Assembly: GCF_900187035.1 (NCBI RefSeq)
Contig: NZ_LT906446.1
Span: forward strand, 1,240,001-1,304,000
Length of the DNA stretch: 64,000 nucleotides
From: Megamonas hypermegale
Lineage (GTDB): Bacteria > Bacillota > Negativicutes > Selenomonadales > Selenomonadaceae
Reading direction: 5' to 3'
Below are positions 41,397 through 50,402 of this stretch, piece after piece. Both the position numbers and the translations under genes were made by a program. Position 1 is the stretch's first letter, and each line of letters starts with the position of its first letter. Below the pieces are notes generated by a model. That model worked only from the letters and a program-made list of their open reading frames with translations. It did not search any database and was not told the DNA's origin.

Positions 41397-41909
41397 ATGA
41401 CTAAATACTCAAATGAATTTAAAGTTAAAGCAATTAAAATGGTTTTAAAAGGAGATTCTATTTATCATGTAGCTAAAATTCTAAACATGCCAAATACAGC
41501 TCCTCTTCGCAGATGGATATTTCATTATGAAAATGGTGGCATTTCACAACTTCTTCATAAAAATCGTAAATATACTCCTATCTTTAAACAAAAAGTTATT
41601 GAATATAAATGGCTACATCATTTATCATTAAATCAAACAGCAGCCAAATTTTCCATTCCTAATACTGGTACAATTTCTACATGGGAAAAATTGTATAGCT
41701 CTTATGGATTTTCTGGCTTAGTTTCTAAGAAACGAGGTAGACCATCTATGAAAAAATCTAAATCTAAAAATAAGGTTAACAAACCTAAAAAAGAACTTTC
41801 TTATGTTGAACAATTGGAACAAGAAAATTATCAATTAAGGATGGAAAATGACTTATTAAAAAAGTGGCATGCCTTAATGAAGCAATGGGAAAAGGAAGGA
41901 AGACACTAG
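41397..41909 (+). CDS. IS3-family transposase OrfA
   Basis: 170 aa from ATG 41397 (GGAGGTG upstream). Two helix-turn-helix units (about 5-55 and 60-115) bind the IS ends; KKRGRPS precedes a Lys-rich linker and a C-terminal leucine-zipper-like coiled coil (YVEQLEQENYQLRMENDLL). At 41858-41864 the in-frame heptamer A AAA AAG allows -1 frameshifting into orfB, which would yield an OrfAB transposase of about 453 aa. OrfA alone normally acts as a regulator. Confidence 0.93.
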   Translation: MTKYSNEFKVKAIKMVLKGDSIYHVAKILNMPNTAPLRRWIFHYENGGISQLLHKNRKYTPIFKQKVIEYKWLHHLSLNQTAAKFSIPNTGTISTWEKLYSSYGFSGLVSKKRGRPSMKKSKSKNKVNKPKKELSYVEQLEQENYQLRMENDLLKKWHALMKQWEKEGRH

Positions 41910-42757
41910 TTTTAGTAATTGCTAAATTAAGGAAAAAATATACTCTAAAAACCCTATTAAACTATACAAAATTAGCTAAAAGCACATATTATGATGCATT
42001 AAAAAAATTATCAAAAGAAGACAAATATAAAGGATTAAAAACATTAATTCATAATATTTGTAATAAAAATCATGGAAGATATGGATATAGAAGAGTAACT
42101 TTGCAGCTGCATAAACAAGGAATAAAAGTCAATCATAAAGTAGTTATGAGATTGATGAAAGAAGAAAATTTAACATGCAAGATAAGAGCAAAGAAATATA
42201 AATCGTATAGAGGGCAAGAAGGGAAAATAGCTAAAAATATATTAAATAGAAATTTCAAAGCATCAAAACCAAACGAAAAATGGGCAACAGATGTAACAGA
42301 ATTTGCATTATGTAATGAAAAAATATATTTATCACCAATAATAGATTTATATAACGGAGAAATAATAAGTTATAAAATATCGAAAAGACCAATACTAAAG
42401 CAAGTATTAGATATGGTAGAAGATGCAACAAGAAAGATAAAAGAAACAAAAGGAATAATTCTACATTCAGACCAAGGATGGCAGTATCAGAATAGAAGAT
42501 ATCAGGAGTTATTAAAAGAAAAAGGCATTATTCAAAGCATGAGCCGAAAAGGAAATTGCTTAGATAATGCCGTAATAGAAAATTTCTTTGGTTTGCTAAA
42601 AAGCGAATTGTTCTATTTAAAAAAATTTAAATCCGTTGAAGATTTTATAAAAGAGTTAAAATCTTATATAAAATATTATAATACAAAACGGATAAAGATA
42701 AAACTAAAAGGACTTAGTCCCGTAGAATACAGAACTAAGTCTCAATTAGTAGCTTAA
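41864..42757 (+). CDS. IS3-family transposase OrfB (DDE integrase)
   Basis: 297 codons in the -1 frame relative to orfA, beginning at GTG 41864 right after the slippery site; probably translated mainly as the OrfAB fusion. An N-terminal HTH_21 region (KNHGRYGYRRVTLQL) precedes the rve integrase core: first Asp in KWATDVTEF, second in ILHSDQGWQYQ, Glu in NAVIENFFGLLKSE. NTKRIKIKLKGLSPVEYR closes the domain. No stop or frameshift inside. Confidence 0.94.
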   Translation: MACLNEAMGKGRKTLVLVIAKLRKKYTLKTLLNYTKLAKSTYYDALKKLSKEDKYKGLKTLIHNICNKNHGRYGYRRVTLQLHKQGIKVNHKVVMRLMKEENLTCKIRAKKYKSYRGQEGKIAKNILNRNFKASKPNEKWATDVTEFALCNEKIYLSPIIDLYNGEIISYKISKRPILKQVLDMVEDATRKIKETKGIILHSDQGWQYQNRRYQELLKEKGIIQSMSRKGNCLDNAVIENFFGLLKSELFYLKKFKSVEDFIKELKSYIKYYNTKRIKIKLKGLSPVEYRTKSQLVA

Positions 42758-42795
42758 TTAATATGTCCAATATTTTGGGTGCATATCACATTTCA

Positions 42796-42808
42796 TGTAA
42801 CAGCTTTT
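42796..42808 (-). terminator. Right arm of the terminator split by the insertion sequence
   Basis: TGTAACAGCTTTT, complementary to 41320-41332. It stands 12 bases from the lysA stop codon but is now separated from its partner by 1.46 kb. Confidence 0.8.
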
Positions 42809-42820
42809 ATCTTTTTTATC

Positions 42821-44083
42821 TTATTTTTTCAATACAGAACCATCATAATATAATGTAGCAAAATAATCTTCAATAGTTTCTGCACGGCGAATGAGTTCTA
42901 CTGTACCATCTTCACGCAATAAGAGTTCTGCACTGCGCAATTTACCATTGTAATTGAAGCCCATTGCATGACCATGAGCACCAGTATCAAAAATTACGAT
43001 GCGGTCACCGATATCAATTTTTGGCATTTTGCGGTCAATAGCAAATTTATCGTTATTTTCGCAAAGAGAACCAGTAATATCATATACATGGTCACATGGT
43101 GCATTTTCTTTGCCCATGATTATCATATGATGATAAGAACCATACATTGCAGGGCGCATTAAATTTGCCATGCAAGCATCAAGTCCGATGTAATCTTTAT
43201 AAGTTTTCTTTTCATGCAATACAGTTGATACTAAATAGCCGTAAGGACCTGTAATAGCACGACCAGATTCATAAGCTATAGCTGTATTAGTAAGTCCTGC
43301 TGGTACGAGGATTTCATCATACAATTTATGTACACCTTCGCCAAGCGCTTCTAAATCAACAGCTGTATCTTCTGGACGATAAGGAATACCGATACCGCCA
43401 CCTAAATTGATGAATTCAAATTTAATGCCAAGTTGTTTAGAAATTTCTGCTGCTAAAGTAAATACAATGCGCGCATTTAAAAGTAAACCTTCTAAACGTG
43501 TTTCATTGGAAATTACCATAGTGTGTAAACCGAAGCGTTTAACGCCTTTTTCCATAGCAATTTTATAAGCTTCGAACATCTGTTCTTTAGTAAGACCATA
43601 TTTAGCTTCTTCTGGTTTACCGATGATATCATTACCTTCAATCAAATTACCTGGATTATATCTAAAGGACATAACTTTTGGTAAACCTGCATTTTTTTCT
43701 AAATATTCGATATGGCTGATATCATCAAGATTGATGATTGCACCGAGTTCAATAGCTTTTTGGAATTCGTCTGCTGGTGTATCATTTGATGTGAGCATTA
43801 TTTTTTCACCATGAATACCAGAAGCATCAGCGAGTACGAGTTCTGGAAGAGAAGAGCAATCTGCTCCAGCGCCTTCTTCACTTACAATTTGTAAAATACG
43901 AGGGTTTGGTAATGCTTTTACTGCAAAATATTCTCTAAATTCAGGAGCCCAATCGAATGCTTTTTTAAAGCGACGTAAATTAGCTCTGATTGCTTTTTCA
44001 TCATAAATATGGAAAGGTGTTGGATATTTTTCAATAATTTTTTCTAATTGTTCTTGAGATATGGGAAAAACTTTTTCTGCCAT
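42821..44083 (-). CDS. lysA: Diaminopimelate decarboxylase
   Basis: 420 aa fold-type III PLP decarboxylase. Lys56 in YFAVKALPNPRI binds PLP; INLGGGIGIPYRPED is the phosphate-binding glycine loop; YESGRAITGPYG and ITGSLCENNDKFAIDR supply active-site Arg, Cys and Glu. It makes L-lysine from meso-diaminopimelate. The GSLCENNDKF form belongs to a LysA subgroup common in Clostridia and Bacteroidetes. A lysine/ornithine decarboxylase is a less likely alternative. AGGAGG precedes ATG 44083; own promoter; its terminator is interrupted by an IS. Confidence 0.9.
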   Translation of the reverse strand: MAEKVFPISQEQLEKIIEKYPTPFHIYDEKAIRANLRRFKKAFDWAPEFREYFAVKALPNPRILQIVSEEGAGADCSSLPELVLADASGIHGEKIMLTSNDTPADEFQKAIELGAIINLDDISHIEYLEKNAGLPKVMSFRYNPGNLIEGNDIIGKPEEAKYGLTKEQMFEAYKIAMEKGVKRFGLHTMVISNETRLEGLLLNARIVFTLAAEISKQLGIKFEFINLGGGIGIPYRPEDTAVDLEALGEGVHKLYDEILVPAGLTNTAIAYESGRAITGPYGYLVSTVLHEKKTYKDYIGLDACMANLMRPAMYGSYHHMIIMGKENAPCDHVYDITGSLCENNDKFAIDRKMPKIDIGDRIVIFDTGAHGHAMGFNYNGKLRSAELLLREDGTVELIRRAETIEDYFATLYYDGSVLKK

Positions 44084-44162
44084 TCACAAAAACCTCCTAT
44101 TTGCAAAATCAATAATAAATAAATAAAATAAAAACTGTACAAGTTGACAGTACAATGAGTAG

Positions 44163-44192
44163 ATTATACCACTTATTGAGAAGCAATGTCAA
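44163..44192 (-). promoter_or_regulatory. Promoter of lysA
   Basis: TTGACA (44192-44187), 18 bases, TATAAT (44168-44163). The 5' leader is then only about 70 bases, too short for a lysine riboswitch. Confidence 0.8.
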
Positions 44193-44373
44193 TTCATGAT
44201 TGTCTATAAAATACACAAATACAGGCAAAAATGTCACTTCACAAAAAATATACATGTATACATAGCGTATATATATAAAAAATTTTTACATTTTGTAGTA
44301 TAATTTAATAGTCTGCTATTCTGGCATTATACATTTCTTTGAATGTGTCTTTTATATTAGGAGGAATTTTATT

Positions 44374-45624
44374 ATGATTAATAGTATGGCTGCAACTCAT
44401 AGCCAAGGCAAAGTTTTAAAAGATGTTATTTTTGGAGCTAGCGCTGCTGCAAATGCTGCCGCTCAAAAATACGGCGCAGATAAAGTAACAAATGGTACAA
44501 TTGGTGCTATCATGGACGACGAAGGAAAACTCCTTTGTATTCCTACAGTAGAAAAAGTTTTACGTAGTCTTCCAATGAATGAAATCGCTGCATATGCTCC
44601 AATTGCTGGTCTTCCTGCTTATCTTGAAGCTGTAAAAAATCTCACATTTGCCGACAATAAACCCGATGGTTATTTAGAAGCCGTTGCAACTGCCGGTGGT
44701 ACTGGTGCTATACACAACACTATCTGGAATTACTCCGAAATCGGCGACAGTGTTTTGACTTCTGATTGGTATTGGGGCACTTACAATGTCTTATGCAATG
44801 AAGCAGGACGTAAACTCGAAACATATGAATTATTTGATGAAAATATGAATTACAATATCGACAGCTTCACAGATAAAGTAAATTCTTTACTAGCTGACCA
44901 AGATTCACTTCTCATCATCATCAATACTCCAGCACATAACCCAACAGGCTACAGCTTATCTGAAGAAGATTGGGATAAAGTTCTCGATGTATGCAAAGAA
45001 CACGTTAAAGGTGGAGATAAAAAAATCACTTTACTCGTTGATATCGCTTATATCGATTATGCTGGTGAAAAAAATGAATCCCGCAAATTCATGCGCAAAT
45101 TCGCTAACTTACCAGACAATATCTTCACTATTTTCGCTTTCAGTATGTCTAAAGGTTATACTTTATACGGTCAGCGTACTGGTGCTATGGTTGGCTTATC
45201 TTCCAATAAAGAAATCGCTACTGAATTCTTGAATGTCTGCAAATACACAAGCCGTGCAACTTGGTCAAATATCAACCGCGGCGCTATGGCAACACTTGCA
45301 ACTATTGATAGTGACAAAACATTACTCGCTCAATTTGAAGCAGAACGCGATGCTATTTACCAGACAATTAAAGAACGCGGTGCTATCTTCATGAATGAAG
45401 CTGCACAATGCGGACTTAAAGCTCTTCCTTACAAAGCTGGTTTCTTCCTCTCTATTCCATCTACTGACCCAGCTGCTGTATGTGAAAAATTACATGATGA
45501 TTTAATCTTTGCTGTACCATTAAAACGCGGCGTAAGAATTGCTGTATGCTCTATCTCTGCTGAAAAAATGCACGGCATAGCTCAAAAAACATTAAATGCT
45601 TTAAACTTCGTTGAAGGAAAATAA
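44374..45624 (+). CDS. Class I/II PLP-dependent aminotransferase (aspartate/aromatic type)
   Basis: 416 aa. PLP-binding residues are in place: Lys260 (SMSKGYTLYGQRTG), Asn189 (PAHNPTG), Asp223 (LLVDIAYIDYA). Overall sequence resembles the TyrB/AspC-like group in which aromatic amino acids or aspartate are donors, but specificity cannot be read. GGAGG lies before ATG 44374. Divergent from lysA across about 290 bases, so a shared role in amino-acid synthesis is possible. Followed by a hairpin shared with the lytic transglycosylase gene. Confidence 0.88.
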   Translation: MINSMAATHSQGKVLKDVIFGASAAANAAAQKYGADKVTNGTIGAIMDDEGKLLCIPTVEKVLRSLPMNEIAAYAPIAGLPAYLEAVKNLTFADNKPDGYLEAVATAGGTGAIHNTIWNYSEIGDSVLTSDWYWGTYNVLCNEAGRKLETYELFDENMNYNIDSFTDKVNSLLADQDSLLIIINTPAHNPTGYSLSEEDWDKVLDVCKEHVKGGDKKITLLVDIAYIDYAGEKNESRKFMRKFANLPDNIFTIFAFSMSKGYTLYGQRTGAMVGLSSNKEIATEFLNVCKYTSRATWSNINRGAMATLATIDSDKTLLAQFEAERDAIYQTIKERGAIFMNEAAQCGLKALPYKAGFFLSIPSTDPAAVCEKLHDDLIFAVPLKRGVRIAVCSISAEKMHGIAQKTLNALNFVEGK

Positions 45625-45651
45625 TATCGAAAATAAAATTTGATATAAAAT

Positions 45652-45688
45652 AAAAATGTTGAGGTTTTCATTACCTCAACATTTTTTT
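45652..45688 (+). terminator. Bidirectional terminator
   Basis: AAAAATGTTGAGGT (45652-45665) and ACCTCAACATTTTT (45673-45686). It closes the aminotransferase gene (+) and overlaps the stop codon of the transglycosylase gene (-). Confidence 0.9.
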
Positions 45689-46244
45689 ATTTGTATAACT
45701 TTTTATATTCTTGTTCATTCTTCAAAACACGTTCCACGTATTCGCGCGTTTCTGGATACGGTATTTGTTTATAATCGCTAAAGTTTTTATTCCAGCCATA
45801 TTTTTCCATCCATTCGCGGACATTGCCCCGACCGGCATTATATGCCGCCAACATCAAAACCTTATTTCCATAAAATTCATCATTCAATGAAGACAAATAC
45901 CATACTCCATATTTTATATTTTTTTCTGGATTGTACATTTCACTTATCGAAAAATTATCATCTTCAATCTGCTTTGCAATCCACGTCGCTGTTTCCGGCA
46001 TAATCTGCATGACACCGAGTGCTCCATGAACAGATTTAGCATCAGGCTCAAATTTACTTTCTGCCAAAGCTACACCAGCAACTAAATATTCATCTATTTC
46101 ATATCTATTAGCATAAAATTCTACAATCTGTTTATATGGATATGGATAAATATATTTCCGCTGAAAATCTTCGTTATGCCAAACACCATAACCAATACCT
46201 ATTAATATCACTATACATATACACAAATTTCTTAAAAAACTCAT
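45687..46244 (-). CDS. Soluble lytic murein transglycosylase-like protein (SLT domain)
   Basis: 185 aa. An N-terminal membrane anchor or signal (about 5-22), then a GH23 SLT domain: catalytic Glu62 in ALAESKFEPDA, GALGVMQIMPETA, and AAYNAGRGNVREW. It cleaves peptidoglycan glycan strands to anhydromuropeptides in the periplasm. Last gene of the operon starting with the L,D-transpeptidase. Weak ribosome binding site (AGAGTTAAG). Confidence 0.9.
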   Translation of the reverse strand: MSFLRNLCICIVILIGIGYGVWHNEDFQRKYIYPYPYKQIVEFYANRYEIDEYLVAGVALAESKFEPDAKSVHGALGVMQIMPETATWIAKQIEDDNFSISEMYNPEKNIKYGVWYLSSLNDEFYGNKVLMLAAYNAGRGNVREWMEKYGWNKNFSDYKQIPYPETREYVERVLKNEQEYKKLYK

Positions 46245-46312
46245 CTTAACTCTTTGTCCTATCCCCGATTAACAGTTAGCTTTCTGCTTAATCAAATATG
46301 ACTATATATCCT

Positions 46313-46912
46313 TTAAAAATTTAAATTTCGTTCCTCGCAAATACGTGCTACTTTTTGTAAAGTTATCTCTGGTGCAGCGCTACTATCAATCACCACATCA
46401 GCTCGCTTAGCCTTTTCTTCTACAGACATTTGAGCATTAATCCTGTTTTCTGCTTCTTGCTGCGTCAATTTATCTCTATCTTGAATACGCTTTATCTGAA
46501 GCTGTCTATCAACTTTTACAACCCATACTTCATCGGCAAATTTATCCCAACCTGCTTCATACAATAACGGTATATCGAGTACAACTACTTTAACATCATT
46601 TTGCTTGCAGATTTCAAATTGCTCTAAAATGGCATCTTTTATAAGAGGGTGCATCGTCTTATTCATCCAGTTTTTTTCCACTTCATCAGAAAAAACAATC
46701 TGTCCAATAAGACGACGGTTTAAACTGTTATCTGCATTTAAGATTTTCGTGCCAAAATGATTTACATATGCTTGCCAAATAGCTTTATGTGGCTCGGATA
46801 ATTCCCATGAAATTTTATCACCATCAATGATGATTGCACCTTTCTGCTTTAAATAGGCGCTCACTGTGCTTTTTCCACAGGCAATTCCGCCTGTTAAACC
46901 AATAATTTTCAT
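46313..46912 (-). CDS. coaE: Dephospho-CoA kinase
   Basis: 199 aa P-loop kinase: GLTGGIACGKST at 5-16. DIPLLYEAGWDKFADEVWVV and the lid RIQDRDKLTQQEAENRI are family hallmarks. It phosphorylates the 3' hydroxyl of dephospho-CoA, the last step of CoA synthesis. The ATG is 13 bases after mutM with GGAGGG upstream; polA-mutM-coaE order is classic. Confidence 0.96.
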   Translation of the reverse strand: MKIIGLTGGIACGKSTVSAYLKQKGAIIIDGDKISWELSEPHKAIWQAYVNHFGTKILNADNSLNRRLIGQIVFSDEVEKNWMNKTMHPLIKDAILEQFEICKQNDVKVVVLDIPLLYEAGWDKFADEVWVVKVDRQLQIKRIQDRDKLTQQEAENRINAQMSVEEKAKRADVVIDSSAAPEITLQKVARICEERNLNF

Positions 46913-46925
46913 CTTCTTCCCTCCT

Positions 46926-47759
46926 TTAACTATCTAATCGCTGACAAGATGGACAATAATATGTACCTCTGCCACCTACTGTCGTTTTTTCAATCACCGT
47001 TTGACATAATCTGCACGGCTGTCCTTTGCGATTATAAACGTATAAATGTTCTTGATGTGAGCCTTTTCCGCCTAAGCCGTTGCGATAATCGCGAAAAGTC
47101 GTACCACCATCTTCAATGCCCGCACTTATGACTTTATTTATTGCCTCGTGCAGTCTTTTTATTTCCATATCATTTAATGAAGTCGCTATCCTTAGCGGAT
47201 TTATCTTACTTAAAAATAAAGCTTCATCTACATAAATATTGCCAAGCCCTGCAATATTTTTTTGATTTAACAAAAATGATTTTATCTTGCTCTTACTGCC
47301 CTTTAAAATATTTTGCAAATATTCTATAGTAAATTCTTTAGACAAAGGCTCTGCACCTAAAGTATATAAACCCTTAATGCGCGATAATTCATCTGTATTA
47401 ACAACTTCTAATGTGCCTAATCTTCTAACATCAGCATATACTAATTTATTTCCATCTTCCAAATAAAATACTACACAGCTGTATTTATCAATCGGTTGAT
47501 TTTGCAACGTATATAATAATTTACCTGTCATACGCAAATGGATAACGGACAATATTCCGTTATCCATTTTTAAAATAATGTATTTGCCACGCCTATCTAT
47601 CGCCTTAATACTATTACCGATTAGAAGCTCTTTATACTTTTTTATCTCTGGATATTTAATCACATCACCTTTTATGATTTCAATATCCACAATCTTTTGA
47701 TTTACTATATACTTTCTAATTCCTCTAACAATATTTTCTACTTCTGGCATTTCTGGCAT
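46926..47759 (-). CDS. mutM: Formamidopyrimidine-DNA glycosylase
   Basis: 277 aa. MPEMPEVENIVRGI gives the catalytic Pro2 and Glu3; Lys57-region RRGKYIIL, H2TH domain, and a C-terminal zinc finger with CRLC and CPSC, preceded by TTFRDYRNGLGGKG. Removes 8-oxoguanine and FapyG and nicks the strand by beta,delta-elimination. 12 bases after polA, consistent with coupled repair. Confidence 0.96.
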   Translation of the reverse strand: MPEMPEVENIVRGIRKYIVNQKIVDIEIIKGDVIKYPEIKKYKELLIGNSIKAIDRRGKYIILKMDNGILSVIHLRMTGKLLYTLQNQPIDKYSCVVFYLEDGNKLVYADVRRLGTLEVVNTDELSRIKGLYTLGAEPLSKEFTIEYLQNILKGSKSKIKSFLLNQKNIAGLGNIYVDEALFLSKINPLRIATSLNDMEIKRLHEAINKVISAGIEDGGTTFRDYRNGLGGKGSHQEHLYVYNRKGQPCRLCQTVIEKTTVGGRGTYYCPSCQRLDS

Positions 47760-47771
47760 ATAATCACCCTA

Positions 47772-50390
47772 TTATTTAGCTTCAGCCCAATTTTTTCCAT
47801 AATTTATATCAATTGTAAGTGGCACTTTTAATTTTGCTGTATTTTGCATAGCTTCACGCAAAATCTCTGAAACTTGCTCAATCTCTTTATCCACAACTTC
47901 CAAAACTAGTTCATCGTGTACTTGAAGCAAAATTCTGCTTTTAAGCCCAGCTTTTTTTATCGCATCACTTGCTCTATTCATGGCGATTTTTATAATATCT
48001 GCCGCCGTTCCCTGAATAGGCGTATTCATTGCCATGCGTTCCGCCAAAGAACGTTGCGTAAAGTTACGGCTCTTTATCGCAGGCAAATAGCGACGACGAC
48101 CGAATAAAGTCGTTACATAACCTTTTTCATGCGCTTGTTGCACGATTTTTTCCATGAATTGTTTTACGCCACTACATTCTCTTAAATAATTATCGATATA
48201 TTCGCCAGCTTCTTTTGGTGAAATATGCAGATTTTTAGCAAGACCAAATGGACTTATGCCATATATTATGCCGAAATTGACAGCTTTAGCACGGCTTCGC
48301 ATTTGCGGTGTAACCTCATCAATTGGCACATTAAATACTTGTGCCGCTGTGGCTTGGTGAATGTCTTGATTATTGCGAAATGCTTCAAGAAAATGCTTAT
48401 CTTCTGACATATGTGCCATAATTCTAAGTTCAATCTGTGAATAATCGGCTGACAAAATTTGGTCATAACCTTCGCCCGGTTCAAATAAACTGCGAATTTT
48501 CTTGCCTTCTGCTGTGCGCACTGGTATATTTTGCAAATTAGGTTCTGAACTGCTGAGTCTGCCTGTTTCTGTTACCGTTTGATTAAAAGTAGTATGAATG
48601 CGTTTTGTAGTTGGATTTATTAATGCCTTCAATCCATCAAGATATGTCGTCTTCAATTTATTTAATAAACGATAATCCAATATCTTAGAAATTATCGGAT
48701 GAGCATAAATCAGATTTTCCAATACTTCCGCATTTGTCGAATAACCAGTCTTTGTCTTCTTCAATGCTGGTAAACCCAATTTCACGAATAAAATTTCACC
48801 CAATTGCTTTGGTGAATTAATATTGAACATCTCACCTGCTAATCCATAAATATCCTGTTCTAATAGATTGAGTTCGCTGTTCATCTGTGCATTCATTTCA
48901 TCAAGTTTTGCTTCATTGATGTAAATGCCTACCATTTCCATATCTGATAACATTTTTGCTAATGGAAATTCAATATCTTGATACAATTTATCCATCTGCA
49001 TATCTTTGAGTTTTTCTTGCAAAGTCTTGCAGATTTCATCTAAATGCTGTATATCGTAAGCGATTTTTTCTTCATCTTTTAATTGTTCATAATCAGTTGT
49101 TTCTTCAACTTCCGCAATTTGGCGGATTACATTCATCTCATAACTGCGCTTAGCAGGTTCTAAAAGATATGCCATCAAAAGTACATCATTGATTTTACCC
49201 GCTAAATTCAATCCTGCATGGTAAAATGATTTCACATCATAAACATTTTTTATGATATTTTCATCAGCTAAAATATCATTTACTAATGCAAAATCATCTT
49301 TTAAAATGCCAATCTTATCAGAAACACAAATCGCCATCAATTTTATATTTACATCAGGTACTTTACCTTCTGTCTGCATCAATATGGAACATTTTCCCTG
49401 CACTTTAATATCATTTTTAAATTCATCTATATTATCTATATTTAAAATCTGATACTGTGGCATTTCATTTGCTGAAAAATCCAAAGTCAATTCTTCCTCA
49501 GAATCTGATTTAAACTCATCAGCAAAGATTTTTTTCATACGATTTAAGACTGTTTTTAACTCATATTTATCGCAAAAAGCTTGCAATTTTAAGATATCCG
49601 GTGCAATTTTATATTCATCAGGTACAAAATTTACATCTACATCACAAAAAATTGTAGCCAATTTATATGATAAGCGTGCTAAATCCTTATTTTCTTCTAG
49701 CTTTTCTTTTAATTTTTTGCCTGAAACTTCATCGATATTATCGAGTAAATTTTCTAAATCTCCAAGCTGTGTCAATAATTTTAAAGCTGTCTTTTCACCA
49801 ATTCCTGGCACACCTGGGATATTATCAGAACTATCCCCCATCAAAGCTTTTATATCAATCAATTTCTTCGGTTCAAGCCCTGCATACTTTTCTTTAAACG
49901 CTTCTTCATCAAAGATTTGCATATCCATAATACCGCGACGCGTGAGCATTACTTTTACTTGTGGCTCAATGAGTTGCAATGCGTCTTTATCGCCTGTAAC
50001 GATTAAGACTTCATACCCTTCACTCGCTGATTTTTTAGCTAAAGTTCCAATTATATCATCAGCTTCATAATTATCTTTTTCAATAAAAGCAATACCTAAA
50101 GCTGCCAAAAATTCCTGCAATAGCGGTATCTGTGATTTTAATTCATCTGGAGTTTTAGCTCTTTGTCCCTTATACGCTTCATACATATCTGTGCGAAACG
50201 TTTTGCGACTTTTATCAAAGGCTACAGCTATGAGTTCCGGTTTATAATCAGTCAAGATTTTTCCAAGCATATTAGAAAAACCCATGATTGCATTCGTATA
50301 AATGCCTTCAGAAGATGTCAGCAGTGGCAGAGCAAAAAATGCTCTGTACATTAAACTGCTACCATCAATAATAATAAATCTTCGCTCCAC
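47772..50390 (-). CDS. polA: DNA polymerase I, proofreading site apparently lost
   Basis: 872 aa from GTG 50390 (GGAGG six bases upstream). 5'-nuclease domain about 1-290 (DGSSLMYRAFFALP, VTGDKDALQL, DNIPGVPGIGEKTA). The 310-475 region has the 3'-5' exonuclease fold, but the motif I DxE acidic pair is absent (ILMQTEGKVPDVN stands there), so proofreading is probably inactive, as in Bacillus and Thermus PolA. Polymerase domain about 480-872 with DYSQIELR, RAKAVNFGIIYG and VHDELVLEV. Second gene of the operon headed by the L,D-transpeptidase gene, 12 bases away. Confidence 0.95.
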   Translation of the reverse strand: MERRFIIIDGSSLMYRAFFALPLLTSSEGIYTNAIMGFSNMLGKILTDYKPELIAVAFDKSRKTFRTDMYEAYKGQRAKTPDELKSQIPLLQEFLAALGIAFIEKDNYEADDIIGTLAKKSASEGYEVLIVTGDKDALQLIEPQVKVMLTRRGIMDMQIFDEEAFKEKYAGLEPKKLIDIKALMGDSSDNIPGVPGIGEKTALKLLTQLGDLENLLDNIDEVSGKKLKEKLEENKDLARLSYKLATIFCDVDVNFVPDEYKIAPDILKLQAFCDKYELKTVLNRMKKIFADEFKSDSEEELTLDFSANEMPQYQILNIDNIDEFKNDIKVQGKCSILMQTEGKVPDVNIKLMAICVSDKIGILKDDFALVNDILADENIIKNVYDVKSFYHAGLNLAGKINDVLLMAYLLEPAKRSYEMNVIRQIAEVEETTDYEQLKDEEKIAYDIQHLDEICKTLQEKLKDMQMDKLYQDIEFPLAKMLSDMEMVGIYINEAKLDEMNAQMNSELNLLEQDIYGLAGEMFNINSPKQLGEILFVKLGLPALKKTKTGYSTNAEVLENLIYAHPIISKILDYRLLNKLKTTYLDGLKALINPTTKRIHTTFNQTVTETGRLSSSEPNLQNIPVRTAEGKKIRSLFEPGEGYDQILSADYSQIELRIMAHMSEDKHFLEAFRNNQDIHQATAAQVFNVPIDEVTPQMRSRAKAVNFGIIYGISPFGLAKNLHISPKEAGEYIDNYLRECSGVKQFMEKIVQQAHEKGYVTTLFGRRRYLPAIKSRNFTQRSLAERMAMNTPIQGTAADIIKIAMNRASDAIKKAGLKSRILLQVHDELVLEVVDKEIEQVSEILREAMQNTAKLKVPLTIDINYGKNWAEAK

Positions 50391-50402
50391 AACAAGCCTC
50401 CT

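Larger units (their letters stand above)
41340..42788 (+). mobile_element. IS3-family insertion sequence, IS150 group, complete
   Basis: 1449 bp. Left end TGAACTGCACCCCAAAAG, right end (reversed) TGATATGCACCCAAAATA; both begin TG and share TGCACCC and TTGGACA, like IS150 termini. A 3-bp target duplication CAT flanks it (41337-41339 and 42789-42791), the size expected for this group. It holds overlapping orfA and orfB with a -1 slippery heptamer. All catalytic residues are present, so it may still be active. The fresh-looking duplication suggests recent arrival. It landed in the loop of the lysA terminator. Confidence 0.93.

Noticed and set aside
41340-42788. IS boundaries at TGCACC (41345) and GGTGCA (42784)
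   Set aside because: Those ends give no target duplication; extending to TG...CA at 41340 and 42788 gives IS150-like termini and a CAT duplication.
44084-44373. Lysine riboswitch upstream of lysA
   Set aside because: The promoter at 44163-44192 leaves a leader of about 70 bases, too short for the L-box, and no L-box helices were seen.
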